Shown here: one piece after another, positions 50,437 through 61,759 of the stretch
Layout of the letters: the number at the start of each line of letters is the position of its first letter
How positions within the stretch are numbered: position 1 is the first letter of the stretch
Source: Schistocerca nitens
Lineage: Eukaryota; Arthropoda; Insecta; Orthoptera; Acrididae
Direction of reading: 5' to 3'
NCBI RefSeq assembly: GCF_023898315.1
Contig: NC_064619.1
Coordinates: 484,819,376-484,883,375, forward strand
DNA length: 64,000 nucleotides
The notes under the pieces: model-generated
Database searches by the model: none
The model's input: only the letters and a program-made list of their open reading frames with translations
Told to the model about the DNA's origin: nothing
Position numbers and translations under genes: made by a program

Positions 50437-51258
50437 GGGTGTCCCAGAAACATTGTGACAGACTTCGAGAGTTTTAGAGGACGTCTTGAGGAACAAATCG
50501 AGGATAGATACCCGCGTCCAGAAACGTCATCGAACGACGTTACTGAGGGTCTAAATCACAGGCGCCGCCGCCTGCCATTAGAGCACTTCTCCAGCAGCAA
50601 ATATGACTTTGTATGATGACGGAACCCACTAAAATCTCCATTGGATCCGGTACACAGAAGAAAAAGAAACTACAGATAGAAACTCGTGTTGGAAACTGTT
50701 ATCCACGGAGACAAAAGAGCATTGGATTTATCACTGGACTCGCATTCGGGAGGACGACTGTTCAATTCCGCGACCGGCCATCTTGATTTAGGTTTTCCGT
50801 AATTTCCCTAAATCGCTCCAGGCAAATGCAGGGATAGGTCTTTCAAAAGGGCACGGTCGACTTCCTTCCCTGTCCCTCCCTAATCCGATGAGACCGATGA
50901 ACTCGCTGTTTGGTCTCTTCCACCAAACAACCCAACCAAAACCCATTGGGTTTATAGGAGACAAGTCCTTTCCACGCAACAATAGCTCCATCTTCTCCGA
51001 TGATGATCGTGGTATTAGGTCGCGATCGTTGAATAACAAACAACATTCCGAGACATTCCCTCTATGGTCCGTCGGTGTAATAAGTCACGTTTGCTACCGA
51101 AGAGGTGGTCTAGTGGCAGACAGGATGCCTGTAACTTCGTTTCTCTGTAACATCGTAGGATGACGTTTCCAGGCACGGATTCCCATGACCAGTTTGTTGC
51201 TCAAGACACCTTCTACACGACCTCGAAATTTGTCGCAACATTTCTGGGATACACTATG
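50437..51258. mobile_element. Transposon-like element with ~105-bp terminal inverted repeats, carrying a SINE
   Basis: 50437-50541 (starting AGGGTGTCCCAGAAACATTG) and the reverse complement of 51153-51258 (GTGTATCCCAGAAATGTTGC) match in order: CGAGRNNT, GTCTTGAGVAACAAA, and GGAAACGTCATC against GAAACGTCATCG. The interior has no transposase reading. TA-rich bases flank both ends (CTATAGGG and ACTATGTA). It is probably a non-autonomous relative of the DUF4817-type transposons nearby. A SINE lies at about 50712-50944. Confidence 0.6.
50712..50944 (+). mobile_element. tRNA-derived SINE (CAAACAACCCAACC-ended family)
   Basis: Head traces CACTGGACTCGCATTCGGG, box B TTCAATTCCGC (decayed), body TTTCCCTAAATCGCTCCAGG and GACTTCCTTCCCTGTCC, 3' end CACCAAACAACCCAACC. 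A better preserved relative is at 53172-53475. Confidence 0.75.
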
Positions 51259-51262
51259 TAAA

Positions 51263-51420
51263 TACTAGGTGAATCACATAAAACTTGCAGCGAAGGTATT
51301 GCAGAAATGTAAAGTGCCTCTGACGTGCGGTTTTCACTGAACGGATTGTTAGCCAGGGGCTCGTAATGTTAGCAAATAAACAGATTTAATAATACTTATA
51401 AAGTGTACTTTTTGTGCAAA
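51263..51420 (+). repeat. Direct repeat R2 (pairs with 50258-50425)
   Basis: AGGTGAATCACATAAAACTT, GACGTGCGGTTTTCACTGAA and GGGGCTCGTAATGTTAGC; about 1 kb downstream of R1, just outside the right TIR. Confidence 0.6.
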
Positions 51421-51462
51421 GATACAATTTTTCAAATTGAACAATATCTATTGGAATGAAAC

Positions 51463-52893
51463 TGAAGTGGGGTAAATTAGAATGACAGTGGTGTTTGTTG
51501 CACGTTTATAGTGCGAGTCGTTTAAGACATATCGTATTTTGGAAAGTTTCCACACCGACACTTATTTGTGCCTCTCAGACTGCGCAGTTTCTAGATACGA
51601 TGTTTTATGTTGCCCTAGAGTGTGCTTGTTTGTTCCACGAGTGCACTGTGACTTGCTAGTCAGCTAGTGTGTGGCAGTCCGAGCAGCAGATCGTGAATGG
51701 ACGATGGAATTCATCAACGCAGAAAAGCCCGACAGGTTCATCGTGCATCGTGAGTGTAGAGAAAATGCAGTTCCTTACTCTATGGTGTACCGTGGTAGAT
51801 AACCCAATAGACGTCAGCCATTTCGGCACCTCTTCAACCAGTTACGTGAAAGTGCTTGTGTAACACCAAGACAAGTTAATAGAAGGAAACAAGTGACGAC
51901 AGAAGAGGGGAAATCAATGTTCTTGCTGCTCCTACAGTTGATCCGCGCAGTCGTATGAGGAAATGGTGTGACAGTGGCAAGTGTTCTACACATTCTCCAT
52001 AGGTTCCAACCATATGACATGTCTCCATGCACGGAATCTATTATGAGAATCGTGCTACCACCTGTACATGGGCGTTAAGAAAGGCTACTTCGTATGTATC
52101 GTTTATCATAGTGATGAAGCCACATTTACCATTCATGCCCAGGTAAACCGCTAAACATCCACTACTGTTCTGTTGACAATCCCTGTTGGCTCTGTCAGGT
52201 GGAACGTCAGCGTCCATGGAGTGTAAACATGTGGTTTGGGATAGTGAAACTTCAACTGAAAGGCATGTTCTTCGTAGACAGAACACTGGACACGCACTAG
52301 TATCGCAGCCTCCTAACAGACCATCTTCCACGGAAGCTAGACGACGTTCCTCTGCAGACTAGGAACGACCTGCGGTACCAACATGGTGGTTGTCCATCTC
52401 ATAGACCACGATGTACTACACATGTCTTTGGGAATTTTTTCCAATTCGCCGGACTGGACGCAAGAGACCTGTACCTTGGCAGGATCATTCACCTGATTAG
52501 ACGCCTATAGGCTGGTAGTGCGGGGAAAACTGAAAGATGCTGTCTGTATGAACATACCAACTACACTCAATGTTACACAACGACGTATTAGTGTAGCTTG
52601 CTTGGACATCTCTACTGAAATGCTAACACGTGTGCATCAGTCATTCCATACTAGACTGGAAGAGTGTATTGGCCAGCGCCGGTGGTCATTTTGAACATAA
52701 CCTTTGATGATCATTTGTCGCGTTACTTGTCAGAATTCAGAGAACTAGCGTATGCACATGCGTTTTTTATTTTGTGCTGCCACGGGTATTGTACTGCAGT
52801 TGGCGGGAGAACGTTTTAATACACGATCTCTTAATCGCTCCTAGTAGACTCCTGCAACAAACTCCACTGTCATTCTAATGTACGCTACTTTCA
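51463..52893 (+). mobile_element. DUF4817-type DDE transposon, 1.43 kb, with TIRs
   Basis: The left end (GAAGTGGGGTAAATTAGAAT ... GACAGTGGTGTTTGTTGCA) pairs with the right end read backwards (GAAAGTAGCGTACATTAGAA ... GACAGTGGAGTTTGTTGCA), giving TIRs of about 80 bp. The transposase between is broken over several frames. The N-terminal part has PNRRQPFRHLFNQLRESACV (DUF4817-like), the catalytic start HSDEATFTIHAQVNR (about 52110-52160), then WSVNMWFGIVKLQLKGMFF, LPRKLDDVPLQTR and QHGGCPSH, which stands for the second catalytic block with its Asp lost (usual QHDGAPAH). It is an inactive copy. Confidence 0.75.
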
Positions 52894-53171
52894 CCTTGTT
52901 AATGCCAATAGGCGTTGTTCCATTTATGTTACTGTTTCAGTCAGTGGAAGAGCTAGGGTGAAGGGGTGAAGTGGGTGTGACGTTCATTTAAGACAACATC
53001 CATTAACTGCAATATTAAAAGCCAACTAACATTTTGTTAAGATAATTAGAAGAAAATTCCCACTAAAATGTCAACATTCGCGGCAAGTTTATAATATCAA
53101 TAATAAGGTAGGATTTCAGAATACTCAATTACAAATAATTTCTCACACAGTTATAACAAGGCACTTACTCC

Positions 53172-53475
53172 CCAGCGAGCGAGGTGGCGCAGTGGTATTC
53201 GCTGTCGGAAAGACATCGTTTACAGCCTGTGTCCGGCCATCCAGATTTAGATTCTCCGCGATTTCCCTAATTCTCTTCAGGCAAATGCCGGAATGTTTCC
53301 TTTGAAAGGGAACGGCCGATTTCCTTCCCCATCTTTCCCTAATCCTTGCTTGTGCCCCGTCTCTAATGACGTCGTTGTCGACGGGACGTTAAACACTAAT
53401 CTCCTCCTCCTCCGGGACCGATGACCGTTGCAGTCTGGACCCTTTAATCCCACAAACCAACCACAAACCAACCTC
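53172..53475 (+). mobile_element. tRNA-derived SINE (CAAACCAACC-ended family), full length
   Basis: Head GCGAGCGAGGTGGCGCAGTG (box A), box B region GCCTGTGTCCGGCC, body GATTTCCCTAATTCTCTTCA and GGGAACGGCCGATTTCC, 3' end CCACAAACCAACC. Same family as 50712-50944. Followed by a (CTC)n tract. Confidence 0.82.
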
Positions 53476-53510
53476 CTGCTCCTCCTCCTCCTCCTCCTCC
53501 TCCTCCACCA
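53476..53510. repeat. (CTC)n microsatellite
   Basis: About eleven CTC units directly after the SINE end; may be the SINE's expanded tail. Confidence 0.85.
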
Positions 53511-54980
53511 TTCACTTCCAGCCGAAAGAAACCGTGATATAATTTTATGACTCAGGCTTGCAAGACATCACACAAAATAAATGATTTTGAGAATGTACCC
53601 TTTTCAAACAGAAAAGTTGTAACTGAGCATTACATAGCCACATCCTCGATTTATGAACGTGCCTGGATAACGATTCTGTGAGGCACACAGGTAACACTAC
53701 TCGTTAAATTTACCAAATGGGAAAACATTACGACTCAACACAATATACAGTATCCAAATGCCTTTTTCTACAGTAACGTCCGTCATCTACAACCCACTCA
53801 ACAGTACTTGCTAAAGTCGGCCCCTCTTAACAAGCCATAATCACCACAGCAGCTGCATAGACATATCACCAATATTGTTTAGTGGCGCCCAACAAAGTTC
53901 ATTCTCAGCCATAAGCTTTATTTACTATGGGCACCAACGACAAGTGCGATGGCTACCACCACTGTCACCGATACCGACGACGTCGACAAGTTTCGTCGGT
54001 GCAGCGAACGGCGTGTTGCAAGGAGAGTGAAGGAAAGTTGACCCTTCCGGGCTGCAGACTCCCTGCTGACATCAGTTCCGGTGCTGTGTCCGGTAGGCCG
54101 CAGCTGCAACCAGCTTATAGCTGCAGCGAGTTCAGGAGAGGCGGGCTCGGGAATTCAAGTCGCTGCAACTTGTGACGATTACAGCCAGGACGTCCTTCTC
54201 TGCCAAACTGAAGCCCACTGGGAATGGATCGTGGCTGAGAAGTCACACTTGCGCATTAGTCACAATTCACCACTCTGCTTAATATAAAAGGCAGTAAAAT
54301 CACAGTTCCATATACCGAATTTTAAGTGACAAGAGACCAACTTTAGAAATAAAGTTCAGTAATTGTCATCTGAAAATATCAGCACATCACCAGCTACCAT
54401 GCTGACATCAAAGAACATCATTCAGTTTATTAGGCAAGTTCCATTAACTTAAATGTACATTCTTAATTGGGCCATCCTCTTCTACATAAAATTTAACTTG
54501 AGATATATTTGTAATAACAACGTTTTCATTCTGGGGGTTCCTCATCAGCAGGGTGACTGGGGTGACGAAGCGGAAAATACGGGCAGGTCCCACAAACGTG
54601 AGCGAAAACTCTCCCATAACTTTACCCTCCCCAAGACTTGTCGGGCCAACGATTTTCACGCAGATCTCATCTTCTGGTCTCAGCGAGATCGGCTGTCTTC
54701 CAGTAGTATAAAGTTATTTTTTCCTTTTTTCGTGGACTACCTTATAGGTACTAAGGGCCCGCTTCCAATTAGCGCAGATGCTAGGAGAATCCACCTTCTC
54801 CGGAAGCAAGTCATTACGTGATCACAAATTCACAAGCGCTGAATTAGGTTAAAAGGCAAACATCAAGCTAGGTGGTGTAGCAATGTTAGCTTCATGCATG
54901 ACCGTATTGAAAGCGTGCCCTAACCAAAATAAGGAACTATCCCACAAAGTATGATCACTGTGATGGAAACCAACCAAGGC

Positions 54981-55229
54981 TCACCCTAAATTACGATTCA
55001 CCCGTTCCACCATGTAAAAGTTCGGGTTTAAGGGCGTGGTCGTACAGCGAGTAACCCCCACATCAAAGCAGAAATTGCGAAATGCGCCAGATTTAAAGGA
55101 TGTAGCATTATCAGACACCAGCATACGAGAAGATCCCAAGGTACCGAATATTCCTTGCACATATCTTATAGACGTCTGAGTTGGTAATATTGGGAGCAGG
55201 AAATAACTACCAGGAGAGCGTGAATGCAT
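54981..55229 (-). pseudogene. Gypsy integrase core remnant (fossil)
   Basis: Reads RMLVSDNATSFKSGAFRNFC and CTTTPLNPNFYMVERVNRNL, the central Asp and Glu region of a retroelement integrase. It belongs to the old Gypsy element. Confidence 0.75.
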
Positions 55230-55914
55230 CTACACAAACGAAGACAACAGGTTATCCTCTCGGAACGTGGGAGCGGTCCCACATATATCAACATATAATT
55301 TTTGCATAGGTTCATTTGCAACGTCGGAAGATAAAAATTCTAGACGCTTATTCAACGAAGGTTCGTTGGTACCACAAATTTTAGACCCTGGGCCATCTCC
55401 TTGAACTGGTTATCCATGCACTTCCACGCAAAATTTTCTCTAATTTTCATGCACGTTTTTACCATTCTCAGATGGCATCCGACGGGCGTTTTGTGATGAT
55501 GCTTGAACACTAAGGGAAACAGGTCTCAGGGCAGCACAACTTTCTCTACTCGTTTCCCATACCCAGTGAAAAACAAAACGTTTCATTTTGCTTAATGCTA
55601 TTGAACTTCGTGTTGCACGATAATATCTTTGAAGAGAAGCAGGAACGAACTGAGAACTGCAAAAATTTTGTTTGGCTAACTACTTCGGAGTGACCAGCCC
55701 TGGAGGTTCTAAATCCAGCTGTTCCCCTGAATCCATACCAAATATTCGGCTGAGGCCACGAGCCACAACATTTTCTGAGCCACAGATGTATCTGACCTTA
55801 ACAGAAACTCCGAAATACGTACGGCCCAATTAGCCCCTCCTTTTTAGCTTCCCCACATCCAACTGAGAGCTGGTTTATCGGTTTCTAACAAAAGAGATTG
55901 GTGTTACAAATATA

Positions 55915-57311
55915 CGCTACTGGCCATTAAAATTGCTACACCAAGAAGAAATGCAGATGAAAAACGGGAATTAATTGGACAAATATATTATACTAGAACT
56001 GACATGTCATTACATTTTCACGCAATTTGGGTGCAAAGATCCTGTGAAATCAGTACCCAGAACAACCACCAATGGCCGTAAAAACGGCCTTGATATGCCT
56101 GGGCATTGAGTTAAACAGAACTTGGATGGCGTGTACAGGTACAGCTGCCCATTCAACTTCAACACGATACCACAGTTCATCAAAAGTAGTGACTGGCGTA
56201 TTGGGACGAGCCAGTTGCTCCGCCACCATTGACCAGATGTTTTCAGTCGGTGAGAGATCTGGAGAATATGCTGGCCAGGGCCGCAGTCGAACATTTTTCT
56301 GTATCCAGAAAAGCCCGTACAGGACCTGCAACATGCGGTCGTGCATTATCCTGCTGAAATGTAAGGTTTCGCAGGGATCGAATGAAGGGTAGAGCCACGG
56401 GTCGTAACACATCCGAAATGTAACGTCCACTGTTCAAAGTGAAGTCAATGCGAACAAGAGATGACCCAGACGTGTAACCAATGGCACCCCATACCATCAC
56501 GCCGGGTGATTCGCCAGTATGGCGATGACGAATACACGCTTCCGATGTGCGTTCACCGCTATGTCGCCAAACACGGAAGAGATCATCTTGATGCTGTAAA
56601 CAGAACCTGGATTCATCCGAAAAAATGACATTTTGCCATTCGTGTACCCAAGTTCGTCGGTGAGTACACCATCTCAAGCGCTCCTGTCTGTGATGCAGCG
56701 TAAAGGGTAACTGCAGCCATGGTCACCGAGCTGATAGTCCGTGCTGCTGCAAACATTGTCGAACTGTTCGTGCAGATGGTTGTTGTATTGCAAACGTACC
56801 CAACTGTTGACTCAGGGATCGAGATGTGGCTGCACGATCCGTTACAGCCTTTGCGGATATGATGCCTGTCATCTCGACTGCTGGTGATACGAGACCGTTG
56901 GGATCCAGCACGGCGTTCCGTATTACCCTCCTGAACCCACCGATTCCATATTCTGCTAACAGTCATTGGATCTCGACCAACGCGAGTAGCGATGTCGCGA
57001 TACGATAAACCGCATTCATGATAGGCTACAATCCGACCTTTATCAAAGTTGGAAACGTGATGGTACGCATTTCTCCTCCTTACACGAGGCATCACAACAA
57101 CGTTTCCCCAGGCAACGCTAGTCAACTGCTGTTTGTGGATGAGAAATCGGTTGGAAACTTTCCTCATGTCAGCACGTTGTAGTGCTTGTGTGAATGCTCT
57201 TAAAAGCTGATCATTTCCATATCACACCATCTTCTTCCTGTCGGTTAAATTTCGCGTCTGTAGCACGTCATCTTCGTGACCGTGGTGTAGCAATTGTAAT
57301 GGCCAGTAGTG
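55915..57311 (-). mobile_element. Tc1-like transposon, 1,397 bp, complete ends
   Basis: Terminal inverted repeats of about 30 bp (CGCTACTGGCCATTAAAATT against CACTACTGGCCATTACAATT, both continuing GCTACACCA), with TA at 55913-55914 and 57312-57313. The single transposase gene on the minus strand is complete in content but broken by frameshifts. It interrupts the old Gypsy element between RNase H and integrase. Length and structure are normal for Tc1 elements; few breaks suggest a moderately recent arrival. Confidence 0.93.
56050..57090 (-). pseudogene. Tc1-like transposase, frameshifted
   Basis: Starts at MPRVRRRNAYHHVSNFDKGR (ATG about 57090). Helix-turn-helix: RIVAYHECGLSYRDIATRVG then MTVSRIWNRWVQEG; hook RRAGSQRSRITSSRDDRH. 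After a frameshift: RAATSRSLSQQLG and RTVRQCLQQHGLSAR. After another: catalytic FSDESRFCLQHQDD, GVMVWGAIGYTSGS, and QQDNARPHVAG. After a third: YSPDLSPTENIWSMVAEQLA, ending GGCSGY. All three catalytic residues of the DDE triad are visible (SDES, QQDN, SPTEN), but no single frame holds them. Confidence 0.88.
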
Positions 57312-57378
57312 TAACTTAAATTTTTCAAAAGCAAACAAGGATCCAAGGCCTCTAGCTCTTTTACTGAATACTTGACTT

Positions 57379-58155
57379 TCAGTGGCGAACGGATTGGGAA
57401 CTTGTAAGCTGTCTTTTTGACTCTCTTCCGGCAACCCCTGACATGGAGGCGTCTGTATGGACAAGAAGCTCCTTACTAAAATAGGCCACAGCCAACTCAA
57501 GGGCAGGGACCAAAGTCAAAGAAGACTTCGAAAGACCCTTGCTGTGACGGAATCCACTCGAATATTTTTCCTTTTTTCTGAATATCATATGGTATGGTTG
57601 CTAATTGGGCAAAATTAGACAAATTTGACCTTAACGTCCTTAGGAGTGGGATATGAATGAATCGCCACTTTTCGGCTCTGATTGATTCTAACCCATTTGC
57701 TAGAAACAGAATATGGCCTAAAAGGGAAATTTCAGGCTGGGAAAATTTCACCTTCGAAGGTTTTGCGGTAAATCTGCCCTTCGCAACTGTTGGAGCACCT
57801 ACCTAACGTGGCCCAGATGCTCATCTAATTTCTCACTAGAAATTGCTAAGTCCTCAGGATAAAGACACACACACTCAAATTTAACATCAGAGAACAGCCT
57901 ATACAGAATACTGGACATCAATTCTGTCCCCATTGGCAATCCAAAAGGAACTATTATACTCGTGAAGTGCCCAAAGTCTGTGATACGTTTGGTCTCCTCA
58001 ACAAGAGGTATTTGGTAATAGGCCTGGATTAGATCCAATGTTATAAAAACCTTTGCCATTTGGAGCCTTGAGAAGAGCGAAGGCAAATCTGGAAAGAGTA
58101 CAGATCGAAGAACTACCTTTTTGTTAAGGGTCCAGTAAACAACAACAGGTCGCAC
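57379..58155 (-). pseudogene. Gypsy reverse transcriptase / RNase H remnant (fossil)
   Basis: FITLDLIQAYYQIPLVEETK and SIIVPFGLPMGTELMSSILY are reverse transcriptase core blocks; KLDEHLGHVR follows. The RNase H start is seen as ELAVAYFSKELLVHTDASMS. It belongs to the old Gypsy element. Confidence 0.75.
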
Positions 58156-58526
58156 TCGCCCTGTGACTTGGACACGACAATTATTGGAGAGGTATACGGC
58201 AATCTGGATAACCGAATAATTCGCTCCTGTACCATTTTACCAATAGAGACCTCTGTAACTTTCATTTGAGTTGGCGACAACTTGTATGGTGGGCACTTTG
58301 GATGGACGTTACCCGTTAATTCAATATCCCGGGTTCATATTCTCGCAATAGTTATCAGTGAGTAGTTCAACAAATGCTTGACATAACTTGACAGTCTGCC
58401 CTCTGTTCGGACGGCAGATGTGTAAGATCATCATCCACTGAATTAATTACATACTTCCAAAGGTCTACATTGCTATTCACTATATGCTTACAAAACTTAA
58501 AAACATTCTCTTATTCCACTTTGATA

Positions 58527-58847
58527 CTAACCCAACCTCACATATGAAATATGCAGATTACAGGCCACCTCGACTGGGCTATTTGAAAGTACAATCACCA
58601 ATGCGAATCTTAATGTTAATTGACCTCTGTATTTGCTATCTTTTGGAAGTGGCTGGCTGATAGGATTCAATCCCACCCGACAATTCGAGTAACTAGCAAT
58701 GCTATCGACGATCAGACACTCATTCTTCCTCAAGTAGTGAGAAGTAGTGATAAGTAGTGAGAGAGAGCTACCAGTAACGAGAATTGTACAAACAGGCCCC
58801 TTGTTTATAGACATACACAAAAACACTCGAGCCCTGGGGATCGCCAA
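58527..58847 (-). pseudogene. Gypsy protease-region remnant (fossil)
   Basis: MSINKGPVCTILVTGSSLSL resembles the active-site neighbourhood of a retroviral-type aspartic protease. Its place, between the gag part and reverse transcriptase, fits. Confidence 0.5.
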
Positions 58848-59593
58848 AATTCTTCTACAAAAGGACCATCTTCGCGATCACCACTTAAGATACCGTCAAC
58901 AGTGTTTGAAGATTAGCTTTCCTATACAATCCTTTGCAACAGATGCCTTCTCTTACACTTACAGCACCTTACTGCGAGTGGCACCAGCTGGCCGCTGGGA
59001 TTACTATTTTCTGTTCCTTGCCACCCAAGGGTAAATCCTGTCTTCCATTCCAGGTCAGCGTACGTTACAGCTTTTCACGGCTCTCCAACTCTTCCAACTG
59101 GAGAAAATTCTGTGGTCGCTCGCAAAACAACGCTCTATAGCGATCACTGGTTATCATTCCTTGCAAAATGTTTTTGACTGTTACTCCGTCGCCATAATTC
59201 AAACACAAACTTCTAACACAGTTTTTTTATCATTTTGACGTAGCCCTCTAATGGTCCATGTCAACGCTGCGTTGCAAAATAGCCTTTGGCTACAAGCTCA
59301 TGTCGTGCGCGGGTGCTCAAATAATTGCGCCAAATTAACTCAAATAATGCAGGGAACGACAATCTATGATGTATCGTGTCTATGAAGGTCTGCTCCAATC
59401 GCCCACTCACTATAGCGCTCAGTAACTGGTAACATTGTTCCGCACTTAATACAAAAACTCTCTTCTATCTTGCAGTTCAACAAGAATTTTAATGTCCGCA
59501 GTATCTCATTGATTAAATATAACGATAACATCCCGGCTCCCCTCAAAAATCCGTCTAACAGATTGGATAGATTAAGAAACAAGTCAGACGTCA

Positions 59594-60063
59594 CTATAGA
59601 TGACCGACGAGGGTTTTGCTCTCCCGATGGTTGACACAGTTCCCCTGGCGCAGCTCCCCAACATGGGCTAATATCCCCTGGGTTCGAACTAGAAATTCAT
59701 TCAGTTCTTCACACAATGTCTCACACCGCGTCAGAGGGTTTGATGCTACACACACCCAGCACTCTGCCAACATAATCCGTAACACGGGCTTTAATTCTGT
59801 TCACTTGCCTGCGAGATGGCTCTCCAACCTCAAAACAGGAAACTACGGATTCTAATTCCGATGACGCAATTTTAATGCTGGAAACAGCGCCACTCACCTG
59901 TGCTTCCCTGGAAGTCCCACTGGGCCACAGGACGACCGGCAACCTTCCGCACACGGAGCGCCAACTCGGCCGCACTGCCCAATGCATCAGCCCCGCGAAT
60001 CTTTAATTCGTAAACAAATTCTTCCTTTCGCAGTTCCGCCACCCTGAATGCCATGCTATAACA
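59594..60063 (-). pseudogene. Gypsy gag N-terminal remnant, SAP-like start (fossil)
   Basis: Just inside the 5' LTR: MAFRVAELRKEEFVYELKIR then GADALGSAAELALRVRKV, which has the helix-loop-helix spacing of a SAP motif. Further gag text follows in other frames (SSELESVVSCFEVGEPSRRQ, LNEFLVRTQGILAHVGELRQ). The gag assignment rests on position; the SAP likeness is by eye. Confidence 0.5.
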
Positions 60064-60652
60064 GAACCCACAACAAGTAATATCTGCTAAACTGGACACA
60101 CATATGCAAATAAAATAAATGCTGTTAATTTCACTCTCATATCACCAATGCAAACCATACTAACTGCTACTAATGTGCTACAGTTTCAGTGAGTGGAAGG
60201 ACTAGGATGAAGTGAGTGTGACATTGGTTTAAGACAATATCCATTCATTACAATATTAAAAGCAAGAAAACGTTTCGTAAATGAGGCCTGACGTAATAAG
60301 AGTAGTAGTAATAATAATAATAATAATAGTAAAGATTGTGAAAATACTTCAGACAATTACTCACACAATAACATCGATAATAAGACAGAGTTTCAGAACG
60401 CTCATTTACAAATAATTTTCACACAATTATAGAAAGGCAGAATCTTAAACAGTTACTTCCATCCAAATGAAATCCTGACCTAAATTTATGACTTAGGTTT
60501 GCAAACTTGCAGACGACATAAATGATTCTGAGAATGCACCCATTTGACAACAGAAAACTTATAACGAAACAGCACGTAGCCATATACTCAGTTTACAAAG
60601 AACGTGGCTGGATAACGATTCTGCCAGGCATACAGCTAACACTAGTCTGCCT

Positions 60653-61068
60653 CAAATTTCTTGGCAGATTAAAACTGTGTGCCGGACCGAGGGTCGACCT
60701 CGGGACCTTTGCCTTTCGCGGGCAAGTGCTCTACCATCTGAGCTACCCAAGCACGACTCACGCCCCGTCCTCACAGCTTCACTTCCGCCAGTACCTCGTC
60801 TCCTACTTTCCTTTCTTCCAGGAGTGCTAGTTCTTCTAGGTTCGCAGGAGAGCTTCTGTGAAGTTTGGAAAGTAGGGGACGAGGTACTAGCGGAAGTAAA
60901 GCTGTGAGGACGGGGCGTGAGTCGTGCATGGGTGGCTCAGATGGTAGAGCACTTGCCCGCGAAAGGCAAAGGTCCCGAGTTCGAGTCTCTGTCCCACAAG
61001 CAGTTTTAATCTGCCAGGAAGTTTCATATCAGCGCACACTCCGCTGCAGAGTGGAAACCTCATTCTGG
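60653..61068. mobile_element. Head-to-head tRNA-like inverted-repeat element, 416 bp
   Basis: Two arms of 158 bp, 60654-60811 and 60867-61024, are near-perfect reverse complements around a 55-bp spacer. Each arm holds a tRNA-like unit with box A TGGCTCAGATGG or its relative and box B GAGTTCGAGTC. The units point outwards from the centre. ACTAGTCTGCCT (60641-60652) and ACTAGTCTACCT (61069-61080) form a 12-bp target duplication with one difference, so the whole palindrome inserted as a unit. The tRNA part looks closest to tRNA-Ala in its D-arm but has a non-standard anticodon loop. Confidence 0.85.
60930..60997 (+). other. tRNA-like unit (right arm), not a working tRNA gene
   Basis: GGTGGCTCAGATGGTAGAGC gives a D-arm, TTGCC/GGCAA an anticodon stem, and GTCCCGAGTTCGAGTCTCTG a T-arm. 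Loop position 33 would be G instead of U and the acceptor stem does not pair well. The left arm holds its mirror at about 60683-60750. Confidence 0.7.
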
Positions 61069-61143
61069 ACTAGTCTACCTGTCTGATTTACCAAATGAGG
61101 AAACATTGTAACTCAACACCAACGACAGGACCCTGTTGCTTCG

Positions 61144-61339
61144 TGATCAAATGGCTCTGAGCACGATGGGACTTAACTTCTGAGGTCATCAGTCGCCTAG
61201 AACTTAGAACTAATTAAACCTAACTAACCTAAGGACATGACACACATCCATGCCCGAGGCAGGATTCGAACCTGCGACCGTAACGGTCGCCCGGTTTCAG
61301 ACTGTAGCGCCTAGAACCGCACGGCCACTCCGGCCGGCC
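61144..61339 (-). mobile_element. tRNA-derived SINE (main family)
   Basis: Minus-strand copy from GGCCGGCCGGAGTGGCCGTG to GTGCTCAGAGCCATTTGATC. TGCTTCG at 61137-61143 and 61340-61346 is the duplication. Inserted in the right LTR of the old Gypsy element. Confidence 0.9.
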
Positions 61340-61759
61340 TGCTTCGGCCGGCCCCACTTTACGGATCATAACCAGTGCAGCGGACACATAGTCACATCAG
61401 CCACGTCGTTTAGCGGCGCCCAACAAATTTAAACCTCAACAACAAGCTTTCTTGACCATGGGCACATAGTAGTACACCAACGACAGGTTGATTGGTGACC
61501 GCCACTGTCACCGATACGCACCGAGTAGACAAGCTGCGTCAGTGTACCGAACGGCGAGCTGCAGGTGGAGCGAGGCGAAGTTGACCCTTCTAGATTGCAG
61601 ACTCCACCAGACACCGGCTCCCGTGATGTGTCCGGTAAGCCGCACGCAGCTGCAGCCAGGCGGAGCCTGACTTGGCGCTGCTCGCGGATGCTCACTGCAG
61701 CGAGTTCAGGAGAGGCGGGAGCGGGAATTCAAGTCGCCGAAACTTGTGACGACTATAGC

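Larger units (their letters stand above)
52927..54183 (-). repeat. 3' LTR of the old Gypsy-type element
   Basis: Plus-strand ends TGTTACTGTTTCAG and TGTGACGATTACA. It aligns along its length with 60176-61757. A SINE and a CTC-repeat run are inserted at 53172-53510. Confidence 0.75.
52927..61757 (-). mobile_element. Old Gypsy-type LTR retrotransposon fossil with nested insertions
   Basis: Two related LTRs (52927-54183 and 60176-61757, the second longer because of insertions) bracket internal parts on the minus strand in the order gag, protease, reverse transcriptase, RNase H, integrase. The first hundred aligned LTR bases differ at about 15% by eye, so it is far older than the element at 26.8-32.7 kb. 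It is badly broken (more than ten breaks). Insertions: a SINE in each LTR, a tRNA-like inverted-repeat element in the right LTR, and a Tc1 transposon in the integrase region. No target duplication was recognised at the outer ends. Confidence 0.8.
60176..61757 (-). repeat. 5' LTR of the old Gypsy-type element, with insertions
   Basis: Aligns with 52927-54183. Carries the tRNA-like inverted-repeat element (60653-61068) and a SINE (61144-61339), and a short AAT-repeat run at about 60309-60330. Confidence 0.75.

Noticed and set aside
53476-53510. Functional CTC motif or coding repeat
   Set aside because: Simple microsatellite adjoining a SINE end.
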